Assembly (NCBI GenBank): GCA_963841405.1
Contig: CAWJCM010000007.1
Span: 310,001-374,000 of the forward strand
Direction of reading: 5' to 3'
Source: DATBLE01 sp963841405
GTDB lineage: Bacteria; Actinomycetota; Thermoleophilia; Gaiellales; Gaiellaceae
DNA length: 64,000 bases
The notes below the pieces were generated by a model. That model did no database searches. It was not told the DNA's origin and saw only the letters and a list, made by a program, of their open reading frames with translations. The position numbers and the translations under genes were made by a program. Of the stretch, positions 16,865-25,486 are shown piece after piece. How positions within the stretch are numbered: position 1 is the stretch's first letter; the number at the start of each line of letters is the position of its first letter.

Positions 16865-18577
16865 GCGCCTGACCACCGAGTTGCCGAGCACGAGCAGGTC
16901 CATCCGCGTCTTCTGGAACGTCTCCACCGCCTGCTGCGGCGTCATCACGACCGGCTCGTTCTCGTTGAACGAGGTGTTGAGTAGGATCGGCACGCCCGTC
17001 AGCCGCTCGAACTCGCGGATCAGCCGGTGGAAGCGCGGGCTCGCCTCCTCCGTCACCGTCTGCACGCGGCCGGTGTCGTCGACGTGGTTGACCGCCGGGA
17101 TCAGCTCCCGCTTCTCGAGCCGGGTCCGGTAGACGAGCACCATGTACGGCGACGGGTAGTCCTGCTCGAACCAGTCGCCGACCGCGTCCGCCAGAATCGA
17201 CGGCGCGAACGGCCGGAACGGCTCGCGGTGCTTGATCCGCGCGTTGAGGACGTCCTTCATGTCCGGCCGGCGCGGGTCGGCGACGATCGAGCGGTGGCCG
17301 AGCGCCCGCGGCCCGTACTCCATCCGGCCCTGGAACCAGCCGACGACGTCGCCCGCGGCGATGCGCTCCGCCACGTGCGCGAACAGGGCGTCGTCGTCGA
17401 GTCGCTGCGGCTCGATCCCTGCAGCCGCCAGGGCACGTGAGCACTGGTCGTCGGAGTACTCCGGCCCCCAGTAGGCGTGCTCCATCCTGAACGCGCGCGG
17501 GTTGCCGAGCTCCTGGTGCCAGACGTGGAGCGCGGCGCCGACCGCGATCCCGGAGTCTCCGGCTGCAGGCTGCACCCACACGTCCTCGAACGGCGTCTCC
17601 GGCCGGATCCGGCCGTTGGCGACGGCGTTCAGGGCGACGCCTCCGGCCAGGCAGATCCGCGGGACCCCCACGCGCTTCCAGAGGGCGCTCACCAGGTGCA
17701 GGTACGCCTCCTCCAGCATCGCCTGCAGCGATGCGGCGACGTCCTCGTGCAGCGCGGTCAGCTCGGACTCGGGCTCCCGCGACGGGCCGAGCATCTCCTG
17801 CAGCCGCCCGGAGAAGAGCGTGCCGATCGTCGGGGTGCCCTCGTCCCAGGTCATGTCCACGCCTTCCTCGTCGTGCCGGAAGAAGTCGAGCCCGAGCTCG
17901 AAGACGTCGCCGTGGGGCCGCACGACCTGCCGCATCTCCGCCAGGAAGCGCGGCGTCCCGTACGGCGCGAGACCCATCACCTTGCCCTCGTCGCCGTAGC
18001 CGGGGAAGCCGAGCCACTGCGTGACCGCGGTGTAGAAGATCCCGAGCGAGTGCGGGAAGAGCACGCGCTCCAGGACCGTGAACGACTCGCCGCGACCCCG
18101 CGCGAGCATCGTCGAGGCGAAGTCGCCGAAACCGTCCACCGAGAGAATGGCGGCATCTTCGAATGGAGATGCGAAGAAGGCGCTCGCGACGTGAGCGCGG
18201 TGGTGCTCGACGTGATGGATCTCGGCAGCGACCTCGGCGCCGAGGGCGGCCTCGAGCTCGGCCTTCACGTCGCGGACGCGCGCGGCATTCGCCAGACGCT
18301 CCTTCAGGAAGCGAGGGCTCGCTCCGTGCGTCAGGGTGCGCCGCAGCTTCGCGCCGAGGTTCGCCTTGGGGTCGCGGCCGATCGCGACGTGATGGAGCTC
18401 GGCGGCCGACAGCCCCCCGTAGGCGAGGCACCAGGCCGCCGACTGCGCGGGGAAGCCGGCGCAGTGCTTGACCCGGTTGAAGCGCTCCTCCTCGGCCGCG
18501 CAGACGAGCTCGCCGTCGACGATCAGCGCGGCCGCCGCGTCGCCGTGGTAGGCGTTCAAACCAAGGATCGCCGTCAA
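16796..18577 (-). CDS. NodU/CmcH/TobZ-type O-carbamoyltransferase
   Basis: A 593-residue protein with the two-domain layout of this family. The N-terminal Kae1-like domain starts I-L-G-L-N-A-Y-H-G-D and carries the metal-binding H-H-x-x-H-H-R-A-H segment near residues 120-130, then a C-terminal YrdC-like domain with R-M-E-Y-G-P-R-A-L-G-H-R-S-I. These enzymes make carbamoyl-adenylate from carbamoyl phosphate and ATP and place the carbamoyl group on a hydroxyl, usually of a sugar or antibiotic. Here it probably decorates the glycan. The start is a TTG at 18577. About 20 C-terminal residues lie in the 69-bp overlap with the flippase gene. Confidence 0.85.
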   Translation of the reverse strand: MTAILGLNAYHGDAAAALIVDGELVCAAEEERFNRVKHCAGFPAQSAAWCLAYGGLSAAELHHVAIGRDPKANLGAKLRRTLTHGASPRFLKERLANAARVRDVKAELEAALGAEVAAEIHHVEHHRAHVASAFFASPFEDAAILSVDGFGDFASTMLARGRGESFTVLERVLFPHSLGIFYTAVTQWLGFPGYGDEGKVMGLAPYGTPRFLAEMRQVVRPHGDVFELGLDFFRHDEEGVDMTWDEGTPTIGTLFSGRLQEMLGPSREPESELTALHEDVAASLQAMLEEAYLHLVSALWKRVGVPRICLAGGVALNAVANGRIRPETPFEDVWVQPAAGDSGIAVGAALHVWHQELGNPRAFRMEHAYWGPEYSDDQCSRALAAAGIEPQRLDDDALFAHVAERIAAGDVVGWFQGRMEYGPRALGHRSIVADPRRPDMKDVLNARIKHREPFRPFAPSILADAVGDWFEQDYPSPYMVLVYRTRLEKRELIPAVNHVDDTGRVQTVTEEASPRFHRLIREFERLTGVPILLNTSFNENEPVVMTPQQAVETFQKTRMDLLVLGNSVVRRSHGGADHAAEPAALGGQVEAQG

Positions 18578-18610
18578 GCCGAAGATTGTAGGTACTGCTT
18601 CTTAGGCAGC

Positions 18611-18638
18611 TCTCAGGTCGCTTTCAGAGACTGCTCAG
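18611..18638 (+). promoter_or_regulatory. Three 11-bp-spaced direct repeats upstream of htrA
   Basis: TCTCAG (18611-18616), TTTCAG (18622-18627) and GCTCAG (18633-18638) are spaced exactly 11 bp apart, one helical turn. This is the usual layout of OmpR/PhoB-family response-regulator sites. They lie 48 bp before the htrA start codon in the divergent region with the carbamoyltransferase. Confidence 0.55.
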
Positions 18639-18685
18639 GTGGCACTGGTTTCCTGATTGGGTATCCCAGTGGACGAAAGGACGAA

Positions 18686-19723
18686 ATGACCCGAATCTTC
18701 GCCATCGGTGCTGCCCTCCTCGCCGCCGTCGCGGTGGGCATCGCCTCGTACGCCGCCGTGGCGCACGACGGATCCAAGACGGTGGTCCGCGAGGTGACCG
18801 TCTCCGGCGGCACGCCGACCGCCGCGACGTCGGTCGCGTCGGCGGCAAGCGTGTTCCAGAGCGCCAACAAGGGCGTCGTCGAGATCACCGTCTCGACCGC
18901 GAGCTCCCCCTACGGCGGCCAGGCCCAGGCGCAGGGCTCCGGCTTCGTCTACGACGGCGCCGGCCACATCGTCACCAACGAGCACGTGGTCGAGGGCCAG
19001 AGCTCGATCTCCGTGCGGTTCTGGAACGGCGCGACGTACAAGGCGTCGCTCGTCGGAACCGATGCGTCGACCGACGTCGCGGTGATCAAGGTGAACGCGC
19101 CCGCCTCGATCCTGCACCCGATCGCGCTCGGCAACTCGAGCGCAGTCCAGGTCGGTCAGCCCGTGGTCGCGATCGGCAGCCCCTACGGCCTCGAGAACAC
19201 CGTCACGGCCGGGATCGTCAGCGCCCTGCACCGCGAGATGACCGCGCCGAACAACTTCACCATCCCCGACTCGATCCAGACCGACGCGCCCATCAACCAC
19301 GGCAACTCGGGCGGCCCGCTGCTGAACCTGGCCGGCCAGGTGATCGGGATCAACTCGCAGATCAAGAGCGACACGGGCGAGAACACCGGCATCGGCTTCG
19401 CGGTGCCGTCCAACACCGTCAAGTCGATCGTCACGCAGCTGCTCACCAGCGGGAACGTCAAGCACGCCTACCTCGGCGTCAAGATCGCGAGCGCGCAGAA
19501 CGGCGTCCAGCTGACCGAGGTTTTCTCCGGGACCTCCGCGGCGAAGGCCGGCCTCCAGACCGGCGACGTGATCACCCGCGTCGACGGCCACAAGGTGACC
19601 AACGCCTCCGAGCTCACCCAGGCGATCGACGCCAAGCGCCCGGGCACGAAGGTCGGCTTCACGTACCTCCGGAACGGCTCCACGCACACCGTGAGCGTCA
19701 CGCTCGGCGTACGCCCCTCCTAG
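18686..19723 (+). CDS. HtrA/DegP-type membrane-anchored serine protease with PDZ domain
   Basis: A 345-residue trypsin-fold protease for envelope protein quality control. An N-terminal membrane anchor (about residues 5-25) precedes the protease domain, with catalytic H100 (T-N-E-H-V-V), D130 (S-T-D-V-A-V) and S208 (H-G-N-S-G-G-P). A single C-terminal PDZ domain starts near residue 255 (A-Y-L-G-V-K). The ATG at 18686 is preceded by GAAAGGA. Length and layout match actinobacterial HtrA/PepD-like proteases. Three 11-bp direct repeats upstream suggest control by a two-component stress system. Two strong hairpins follow the stop codon, so it is likely a single-gene unit. Confidence 0.92.
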   Translation: MTRIFAIGAALLAAVAVGIASYAAVAHDGSKTVVREVTVSGGTPTAATSVASAASVFQSANKGVVEITVSTASSPYGGQAQAQGSGFVYDGAGHIVTNEHVVEGQSSISVRFWNGATYKASLVGTDASTDVAVIKVNAPASILHPIALGNSSAVQVGQPVVAIGSPYGLENTVTAGIVSALHREMTAPNNFTIPDSIQTDAPINHGNSGGPLLNLAGQVIGINSQIKSDTGENTGIGFAVPSNTVKSIVTQLLTSGNVKHAYLGVKIASAQNGVQLTEVFSGTSAAKAGLQTGDVITRVDGHKVTNASELTQAIDAKRPGTKVGFTYLRNGSTHTVSVTLGVRPS

Positions 19724-19732
19724 CCTGCAACG

Positions 19733-19755
19733 GCGGCCGGGCCGAGCCCGGCCGC
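19733..19755 (+). terminator. Hairpin terminator after htrA
   Basis: GCGGCCGGGC (19733-19742), loop CGA, GCCCGGCCGC (19746-19755): a perfect 10-bp GC stem starting 10 nt after the htrA stop. No T-run. Confidence 0.6.
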
Positions 19756-19797
19756 GTGCAAGATCGAGCAGCCTCGCTCGTCCCGTCCCTCCCCCAG

Positions 19798-19825
19798 CGA
19801 AGCGGCCTCTCCGGAGGCCGCTTCG
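19798..19825. terminator. Second hairpin between convergent genes
   Basis: CGAAGCGGCCT (19798-19808), loop CTCCGG, AGGCCGCTTCG (19815-19825): a perfect 11-bp stem. It lies between htrA and the convergent flippase-like gene and could serve both strands. Confidence 0.6.
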
Positions 19826-19910
19826 TGTCGGGTCACGGTGCCGGCTCGAAGGCGAGCGCGGTCGTTAGCGGAATCGTGATCGTACGGCCCCGGCGCAGAG
19901 GCGGCAAGAA

Positions 19911-21023
19911 CTACGACAAGGCCTCTTCCGAGCCACCTTCACGCTTCAGCTTCCGCTTCTGCTTCTGCTCGCGCGCCTGCTCCTTCGCGCCGGCGTACGA
20001 CTGCCTGACGAGCTGCGAGCCGCCGCTCCAGCCGAAGACGTAGCAGATCAGGGCGACCGCAAAGAGGACGTTGAAGGCCGTGGTGATCAGCTGCTGGGCA
20101 ACCGAATACGCGGTCGCCGTGGTCGAGCTCGTGTAGCTCGACAGCGCGAACGAGTTGAACGCCTGGTTGATGCCGACGCCGCCGGGCGTGAGCGACAGGA
20201 TGTTGGCCAGCTGGTTCGAGCCGAGCACGGACATCACCGACCCGAAGGTGACCGGGATGCTGTAGGCGGCGAGGAAGACGACGATCACGCAGACCTTGGC
20301 GATGTAGCCGAGGACCTGCGGCGCCAGCACCGTCTTCAGGTACGCGTGCAGGTCGCCGAGGATCGCCGCGCCCTCCCTCGCTTTCGCCCACATCTTCTTG
20401 AACCAGGCCCAGAACATCCGGACGAGCAGGACGATCAGGAAGGCCCCGCCGAGGACGACGATCAAGATGAGGATCCAGTGGCCGGAGAGCGCGTCCCGGA
20501 TGCCGCCGAACTGGAAGCTGAAGGAGCCCGAGATCTCGGCGAACAGGTAGATGTAGATCAGCGTCCCGATCACGAAGTAGAAGATCTTCTGGACGACGTA
20601 GCCGGCGAGCACACCGGGGAAGTTGGCCCGCTCGATGATCGCCACGTACATCAGCAGCGTGACCAGCGTCCCGATGTTCGCCGGCAGGAAGTTGTTCAGC
20701 GCCACGCCTGCGGCATAGGACGCGAGCACCGGCATGAACAGCACCTGGCCGCGGTACGCATACCTGAGGATCCCGTACCAGCCGAGCGCGGTGAAGACAG
20801 TCTGGAGCCCCTGGAACAGGCAGCCGAGGATCACGTAGCCGAAGGAGATCTCGGTGACGGTGTTCCAGAGCTGGGTCAGCCAGCCCCAGACGTCGACGCC
20901 GGCGAGGCGGCAGAGCGCAAGAACGACCACCAGCGCGACGATCCAGGCGACGATCTTGACGACGCGGCGGCGCTTGGACTCCTCTTCCGGGGCAGCCGGT
21001 AATGGGGTCGCCGAGGCGGTCAC
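19911..21023 (-). CDS. Lysylphosphatidylglycerol-synthase-type membrane flippase domain protein
   Basis: A 370-residue integral membrane protein with about eight hydrophobic helices and no aminoacyltransferase domain. It shows the flippase-domain signatures of this family: an A-L-N-N-F-L-P-A-N-I-G-T segment near residues 110-121 and a late S-L-T-P-G-G-V-G-I-N-Q-A-F segment. The C-terminal tail (last 25 residues) is very rich in Lys, Arg, Glu and Gln and should be cytoplasmic. It is distantly related to the protein at 1708-2694. It stands alone, convergent to htrA and divergent from the nitroreductase gene. Lipid substrate unknown. Confidence 0.8.
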   Translation of the reverse strand: MTASATPLPAAPEEESKRRRVVKIVAWIVALVVVLALCRLAGVDVWGWLTQLWNTVTEISFGYVILGCLFQGLQTVFTALGWYGILRYAYRGQVLFMPVLASYAAGVALNNFLPANIGTLVTLLMYVAIIERANFPGVLAGYVVQKIFYFVIGTLIYIYLFAEISGSFSFQFGGIRDALSGHWILILIVVLGGAFLIVLLVRMFWAWFKKMWAKAREGAAILGDLHAYLKTVLAPQVLGYIAKVCVIVVFLAAYSIPVTFGSVMSVLGSNQLANILSLTPGGVGINQAFNSFALSSYTSSTTATAYSVAQQLITTAFNVLFAVALICYVFGWSGGSQLVRQSYAGAKEQAREQKQKRKLKREGGSEEALS

Positions 21024-21113
21024 GAGCGCTCCACCCTCGTAGTCTTGCGTCCGCTGCGGCGGACGACAACTACCCGTGTAGCAGCCGGCACCAGGCGGCG
21101 CCGCTCAGCCGTG

Positions 21114-21133
21114 GTCGTTATAGTAATAACGAC
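21114..21133. promoter_or_regulatory. Perfect 20-bp operator palindrome over the nitroreductase promoter
   Basis: GTCGTTATAGTAATAACGAC has 8-bp arms and a 4-bp centre. It contains a near-consensus -10 element, TATAGT, at 21119-21124, so a bound repressor would block RNA polymerase. The MarR-family regulator encoded just downstream of the nitroreductase is the obvious ligand. Confidence 0.75.
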
Positions 21134-21160
21134 AAGATCGAGCCGATGGAGGAGGTGCGA

Positions 21161-21937
21161 GTGAGGTCGACATCGACAGACGGCGTCCCGGCCGAGCCGA
21201 GCGATCGGGAGCGCTACGACATGCTCATGGACGTGGTTCGCAACCGGATCACGACGCGCGCGTTCCAGCCGGACTACGTGGTCCCGCGCGAGCATTTCGA
21301 GTTGATCGTCGACGCTGCGCGGCACGGGCCCTCCGGGGCGAACGCGCAGCCGTGGCATTTCATCGTCGTTACCGACGGCCGGACGAAGCTGCAGATCTCC
21401 GAGTACTTCGTCGACGAGCAGCACCGCCGCGCCCGCCTCGGGATGAAGTTTCCGACGCCGGACTACCGCGGGATGGCGACGGCGCCGGGCTTCGTCGTCG
21501 TCGCCACCGACTTCAGGCTGGTTCGGGCTTTCCCGGTCCTCCGAAGTGAGGATCCCGGCTCGGAGGTGAACCGCCCGTACTACGAGAACGCCGAGCGGAT
21601 CCTTCTGCAGAGCGTCGCCGCCGCGACGATGACTGCACACCTGGCCGCCGCCGCGCTCGGCTACAACGTCTGGTGGGTGACCGCGATCGGACAGCAGGAC
21701 GCGCAGGAGGCGATCAAGCCGCTGCTCGGCGTCCCGGAGGAGCTTTCGATCCTCGACGTGATGTGCTTCGGTCCGCCAGCGAAGCCGGTGTACAAGCGGT
21801 GGAAGAAGAGCCTGGACGAGATCCTCAGCTGGGACCGCTTCGATCGGGCGCACTTCATGGACGACGAGGCGATCGAGGATTGGATCAGCACGAAGCGCCA
21901 CCGGGTCATGTATCGCGACGAAGCGAACGTCGACTGA
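21161..21937 (+). CDS. Nitroreductase-family FMN oxidoreductase
   Basis: A 258-residue NAD(P)H:FMN oxidoreductase fold protein. The FMN-phosphate arginines appear in N-R-I-T-T-R-A-F near residues 24-31, with A-A-R-H-G-P-S-G-A-N-A-Q-P-W-H-F near 52-67 in the second FMN-contact segment. Family members reduce nitro groups, quinones or activated alkenes. I chose the GTG at 21161 because GGAGGAGG lies 6 nt upstream; an in-frame ATG at 21146 overlaps that ribosome site. Transcription probably starts inside the palindromic operator at 21114-21133. It is followed in the same frame by a MarR-type regulator, suggesting a redox- or xenobiotic-induced pair. Confidence 0.83.
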   Translation: MRSTSTDGVPAEPSDRERYDMLMDVVRNRITTRAFQPDYVVPREHFELIVDAARHGPSGANAQPWHFIVVTDGRTKLQISEYFVDEQHRRARLGMKFPTPDYRGMATAPGFVVVATDFRLVRAFPVLRSEDPGSEVNRPYYENAERILLQSVAAATMTAHLAAAALGYNVWWVTAIGQQDAQEAIKPLLGVPEELSILDVMCFGPPAKPVYKRWKKSLDEILSWDRFDRAHFMDDEAIEDWISTKRHRVMYRDEANVD

Positions 21938-21976
21938 GCGCGTCACCTCCCGTCGACCGAGAGCCGAAGGAGTGCG

Positions 21977-22423
21977 CTGGGCCTCGACGACCACATCGGG
22001 TTCCTGCTCCGGCTCGCCTACCAGCGCGCGGCCGCGAACCTGACGAGGAGCATCGGGGCCAGCGGACTGACAGCGACGCAGTTCGCAACGCTCCTTCGTC
22101 TCCACGAGCGTGGCCCCCTGTCCCAGAACGACCTCGGGCGCAGCGTCGGCATGCCGCCGGCAAACATTCACGCGACGGTGCGCCGGCTCGTGGCAGACGG
22201 GCTGCTGACGACCAGGGCCGGCACGAACGACCGCCGGCTGCTGATCGTCGATCTGACGAGCAGGGGGCTGGATCTCCTGCAGCAAGTGCTGCCGGCCGCC
22301 ACCACGGCGAACGCTCGGACGCTCTCTGCGCTGTCGGAGACCGAGAGTCGCACGCTGATCGACCTGCTTCAGATGCTGATCCGGCCGGCGCAGCCTTCGG
22401 CAGACGTGAACGAGCCTCCCTAG
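21977..22423 (+). CDS. MarR-family regulator with apparent CTG start
   Basis: Translating this stretch gives 148 residues with the MarR layout: a helical N-terminus (H-I-G-F-L-L-R-L-A-Y-Q-R), a winged helix-turn-helix (L-T-A-T-Q-F-A-T-L-L-R-L, then S-Q-N-D-L-G-R-S-V-G-M-P-P-A-N-I-H-A-T-V-R-R-L), the wing with D-R-R-L-L-I-V, and a C-terminal dimer helix. Between the nitroreductase stop at 21937 and the conserved N-terminus the frame has no ATG, GTG or TTG. The only candidate is the CTG at 21977, with AAGGAG at 21967-21972. A start at the ATG at 22148 would remove half the DNA-binding domain. It likely binds the palindrome at 21114-21133. Its stop overlaps the convergent LmbE gene by 4 bp. Confidence 0.75.
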   Translation: MGLDDHIGFLLRLAYQRAAANLTRSIGASGLTATQFATLLRLHERGPLSQNDLGRSVGMPPANIHATVRRLVADGLLTTRAGTNDRRLLIVDLTSRGLDLLQQVLPAATTANARTLSALSETESRTLIDLLQMLIRPAQPSADVNEPP

Positions 22424-23055
22424 TCCACCACGCGGTACACCTGGAACACCTCGGCGTACTCCCGATTCACGTTGATCCCGTGCGTACGCGCCACGTTCCG
22501 GATGTACTCGGGGTCGGCGTACCGCCGGTGCTGCTGCGACGCGTACCTCGCCAGCGCGGCCGCCTTGCGCTCGACGTGCGACTGCTCGAGCGCCGAGTAC
22601 CACTGGTAGGCGAAGTCGAAGTTGTTCCAGGGAATCTCGTAGCCGAGGATCGTCGTCCGCTTGAACGCGCGCAGGCCCTCGGCGGCGACCACCTGGTGGT
22701 CCTGGTGGATGTCGTGCAGGCTCGGCTGGAAGACCGCGTCCGGTCCCCACTCCTCCCAGAGCGCGATCAGCAGCTCGAGGATGTCCTGCCTGTGGGCCGG
22801 GAACGTGCGGACGTCGAAGTCGTGCACGGTCAGGTTGGCCTCGGGGATGCCGAGCTCGGCAGTCGCCTCGCGCACCTCCCGGGCGAGCGTGTCGGGCGGG
22901 AAGCCCTCGGGGAGCGACTTGGTCGCGATCGAGAAGGCGACGTACCGCACGTCGGCGCCGGTCTCCACCAGCCGTGCCATCGTGCCGCCGCAGCCGAACT
23001 CGCCGTCGTCCGTATGCGGGGCGAGAACGAGCACCCGCTGCCAGGACTCGATCAT
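22420..23055 (-). CDS. LmbE/PIG-L-family zinc deacetylase
   Basis: A 211-residue N-acetylglucosaminyl-type deacetylase. Zinc and catalytic residues are visible as P-H14-T-D16-D17-G-E-F-G-C-G-G and the later H114-D-I-H117-Q-D-H120. The family removes acetyl from GlcNAc-linked substrates such as GlcNAc-PI, mycothiol precursors or antibiotic intermediates. The ATG at 23055 overlaps the TGA of the O-antigen-ligase-like gene (ATGA), so it is the last gene of a three-gene leftward operon. This context points to glycan or glycolipid processing rather than mycothiol synthesis, which is inference. Confidence 0.87.
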   Translation of the reverse strand: MIESWQRVLVLAPHTDDGEFGCGGTMARLVETGADVRYVAFSIATKSLPEGFPPDTLAREVREATAELGIPEANLTVHDFDVRTFPAHRQDILELLIALWEEWGPDAVFQPSLHDIHQDHQVVAAEGLRAFKRTTILGYEIPWNNFDFAYQWYSALEQSHVERKAAALARYASQQHRRYADPEYIRNVARTHGINVNREYAEVFQVYRVVD

Positions 23056-24554
23056 GCCGTCACCACCTTCGTCTTCGGCTCGGACGGCTCCTCCGGAGGC
23101 GCCGGCGCGCGGTCCAGACGGCGCAGCGGCAGCTGCGCGCACAGCGCGGTCAACGCCAGCAACCCCCAGAAGGTCGGATCCTCGAACAGCGCGTTGTAGA
23201 ACAGGCTGTGCACCCCGATCGCCGCCAGCGACGCAGCGATCGCCAGGCACGCTCGGCCCTTGAAGGCGGAGCCGGACCGGCGCAGGGTGACGAACAGGGC
23301 GACGACGACGAGCCAGCCGAGCAGCAGCAGCCCGGGGATGCCGGTCTCGGCCGCCACCGTCACCGCGGTGTTGTGCGACGCCGCCTTCTTCGGCTCCTTC
23401 CCCTTCAGGCCGACGCGATCGGCGTACGCGCGCTTGAACCCCCCGACGCCCACGCCCTCGACCGGGTTGTGCAGGGCGATCCGGATCCCCTGCGTGACCA
23501 GCCTCGCCCGGCCGCTGGACGCCTGGTTGAGGCCCGAGCCGGACTCGCGAAGGAGCGAGTGGCGGATGTGCGGGGTCCCCAGAGCGACCGCCGCGATCAC
23601 TGCCGCGGCGGCACCGAGGGCAAGGGCCGCGCGCCAGCGCCAGCGAAAGGCCGCGACCACCGACGCCCCGACCATCAACGCGGCGAAGCTCGACTGCGAG
23701 AACGAGAAGAGCAGGCCCGGCCAGATCAGCACGACCGCGGCAGCCGACGCGTACGCGGCCCGGCGGTCGCGGTCGTAGAGCGCGAGCACGAGCGCGGCGA
23801 GCATCGCGACCACGAGGAAGCGTCCGTAGACCGACGGGTCGTAGAAGACCGAGTTCACGCGGTAGAACGGCGCGTAGGCGTTCCCGACGATCACCTTCGG
23901 GTTCCAGAAGACGTCGCGGGTCGCATACTGGTAGACGCCGATCCACGCGAACGCGAGCGCCATCCCGACGAGCTGGACGTAGATGAACGACAGCCAGCGC
24001 CGGTTCCAGGCAAGGCGCGCGATCGACACGGCAAGCAGGCCGAACGGCAGCCAGAAGAAGAGCAGCGCCACTGCACCCTCGTGCAGGTCCTTCGTCCACA
24101 GCAGGCTGAGCCCCGTCCAGCCCACGAGCAGCGCGAGCGGCCACGCGATCGGCCCGAGCTCCCGCGTTCGGGTGTCGCCGCCGATCAGCTCCCAGCCGAG
24201 CAGCACCGCAGCGCCGGCGATCACCGCGTAGAGCGGGATGAGCAGGTTCGCGTCGGTCGAGCCGACGTGCACCGGGATGCGGGCGGGCACGCAGGCGAGA
24301 GCCGAGACGGCGATCAGCCACGGCCAGCGGCGGAAGAGCGCCGCGATCGCGACGGCGCCCGCGGTGCCCACGACCGCCGCCGCGGCGTAGACCTTCGCGT
24401 GCCCTCCGGGAGCGAGGTAGGCGGCGAGGAAGGCACAGCCGAGCAGCCAGGCGCCGAGGCCGGCCAGCCGCAGGTCGCGCCGGGGGGCGACGATGACGAG
24501 CGCGAGCCCGGCGGCTGCGACCGGGCCGCCCGCGTGGGCGAGATGGTTCGTCAC
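23052..24554 (-). CDS. O-antigen ligase/polymerase-like membrane protein (Wzy/WaaL type)
   Basis: A 500-residue protein with about 11-12 hydrophobic helices and a large loop near residues 345-400 containing S-S-G-R-A-R-L-V and the H-N-P-V-E-G-V-G-V-G-G-F segment followed by S-H-N-T. These are hallmarks of the Wzy_C/O-antigen ligase domain, where arginine and histidine in the periplasmic loop contact undecaprenyl-linked glycan. The start is a GTG at 24554 overlapping the TGA of the FlgD-Ig gene. It could polymerise or ligate the glycan made by the 1-18.6 kb locus. Confidence 0.82.
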   Translation of the reverse strand: MTNHLAHAGGPVAAAGLALVIVAPRRDLRLAGLGAWLLGCAFLAAYLAPGGHAKVYAAAAVVGTAGAVAIAALFRRWPWLIAVSALACVPARIPVHVGSTDANLLIPLYAVIAGAAVLLGWELIGGDTRTRELGPIAWPLALLVGWTGLSLLWTKDLHEGAVALLFFWLPFGLLAVSIARLAWNRRWLSFIYVQLVGMALAFAWIGVYQYATRDVFWNPKVIVGNAYAPFYRVNSVFYDPSVYGRFLVVAMLAALVLALYDRDRRAAYASAAAVVLIWPGLLFSFSQSSFAALMVGASVVAAFRWRWRAALALGAAAAVIAAVALGTPHIRHSLLRESGSGLNQASSGRARLVTQGIRIALHNPVEGVGVGGFKRAYADRVGLKGKEPKKAASHNTAVTVAAETGIPGLLLLGWLVVVALFVTLRRSGSAFKGRACLAIAASLAAIGVHSLFYNALFEDPTFWGLLALTALCAQLPLRRLDRAPAPPEEPSEPKTKVVTA

Positions 24555-25474
24555 CGCGGTCTCACGATCAGCGTCGCGGCGGCGTCGTGGCCGGGGACGG
24601 ACACGACCAGCCGGTACCGTCCCGGCTTCGCGGGCGCCCGCAGGACGAGCAGCCCCGGAGCGGCCGTCCCCCTGCGCGTGCCGAGCCGCCAACGGAGACG
24701 CCGGTCCGCCGCGACCCGCACCCCGAACCTGGTGCCCGCCTTCGCCCGGATCGCGTCCCGTGCGAGCTGCACGTAGCGGATGACGACGCGGACGACCTTG
24801 CTGTTCGACTGGTTGCCCGCCCGGTCCTCGGCACCGAGCCAGACCCGATAGGTGCCCGGGAGCAGGGCCCCGCCCTTGACCTTCCCGTTCCATTCCAGGC
24901 TCGAGCGCTCGGGCTGGCGGAGCGTGTAGATCACCCGCGTACCGTCGACGTAGAGCGCGGCATGGGCGGGCTCGCTGACCCTGTACGCGATCCGGATGCG
25001 GTCGTTGTGCCCGTCGCCGTTCGGCGAGATCGTCCGCGGCGCCAGCGAGACGATCGAGATCCTCGGCGCGGTCGTGTCCACCTGCATCTCGTTCGGCAGG
25101 TCGATCGTCCGGTGCTGGTCGGCCAGGTGGACACGCGGCTTGTAGACGCCTTCCGCGACGAAACGGCCCTGGTCGTCGCGGCCGTTCCAGGTGTAGGTGA
25201 CCTTCCCGCGGCGCAGCCGTCGGCCGTGCACCAGCGTCCGCACGACGTTCCCGCCGCCGTCGACGATCTCGAGCCGCACGCGGTCGGGCTTGCGCAACCT
25301 GAACTGAATCACGGCGACACGCGTCGGGCAGTCGCACTCCGGCGAGAAGACCTTCTGGATCCGTGGCGCTGTGATGGGGCTCGGCCGGGTCTTCAGCCCC
25401 TGCGTGACCGCGAAGGCGGCCGCCGTCCCGCCCAGCAACGCGACGACGAGCAAGGTCGAGAGGAACCGGGGCAC
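24551..25474 (-). CDS. Secreted/anchored protein with FlgD-type Ig-like domains
   Basis: A 307-residue protein with one N-terminal hydrophobic segment (residues 4-22) acting as signal or anchor, and the rest outside the membrane. Two beta-sandwich units can be seen: one with L-R-K-P-D-R-V-R-L-E-I-V-D and G-K-V-T-Y-T-W-N-G-R-D-D-Q-G-R (residues 60-105), the other beginning I-S-P-N-G-D-G-H-N-D (about 150-159) and containing S-S-L-E-W-N-G-K-V. This combination is the FlgD Ig-like / gliding-protein C-terminal layout. C48 and C50 lie near the start of the mature part. It leads the operon with the O-antigen ligase and LmbE genes. The function may be structural. Confidence 0.75.
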   Translation of the reverse strand: MPRFLSTLLVVALLGGTAAAFAVTQGLKTRPSPITAPRIQKVFSPECDCPTRVAVIQFRLRKPDRVRLEIVDGGGNVVRTLVHGRRLRRGKVTYTWNGRDDQGRFVAEGVYKPRVHLADQHRTIDLPNEMQVDTTAPRISIVSLAPRTISPNGDGHNDRIRIAYRVSEPAHAALYVDGTRVIYTLRQPERSSLEWNGKVKGGALLPGTYRVWLGAEDRAGNQSNSKVVRVVIRYVQLARDAIRAKAGTRFGVRVAADRRLRWRLGTRRGTAAPGLLVLRAPAKPGRYRLVVSVPGHDAAATLIVRPR

Positions 25475-25486
25475 GGCCCCGGAACT

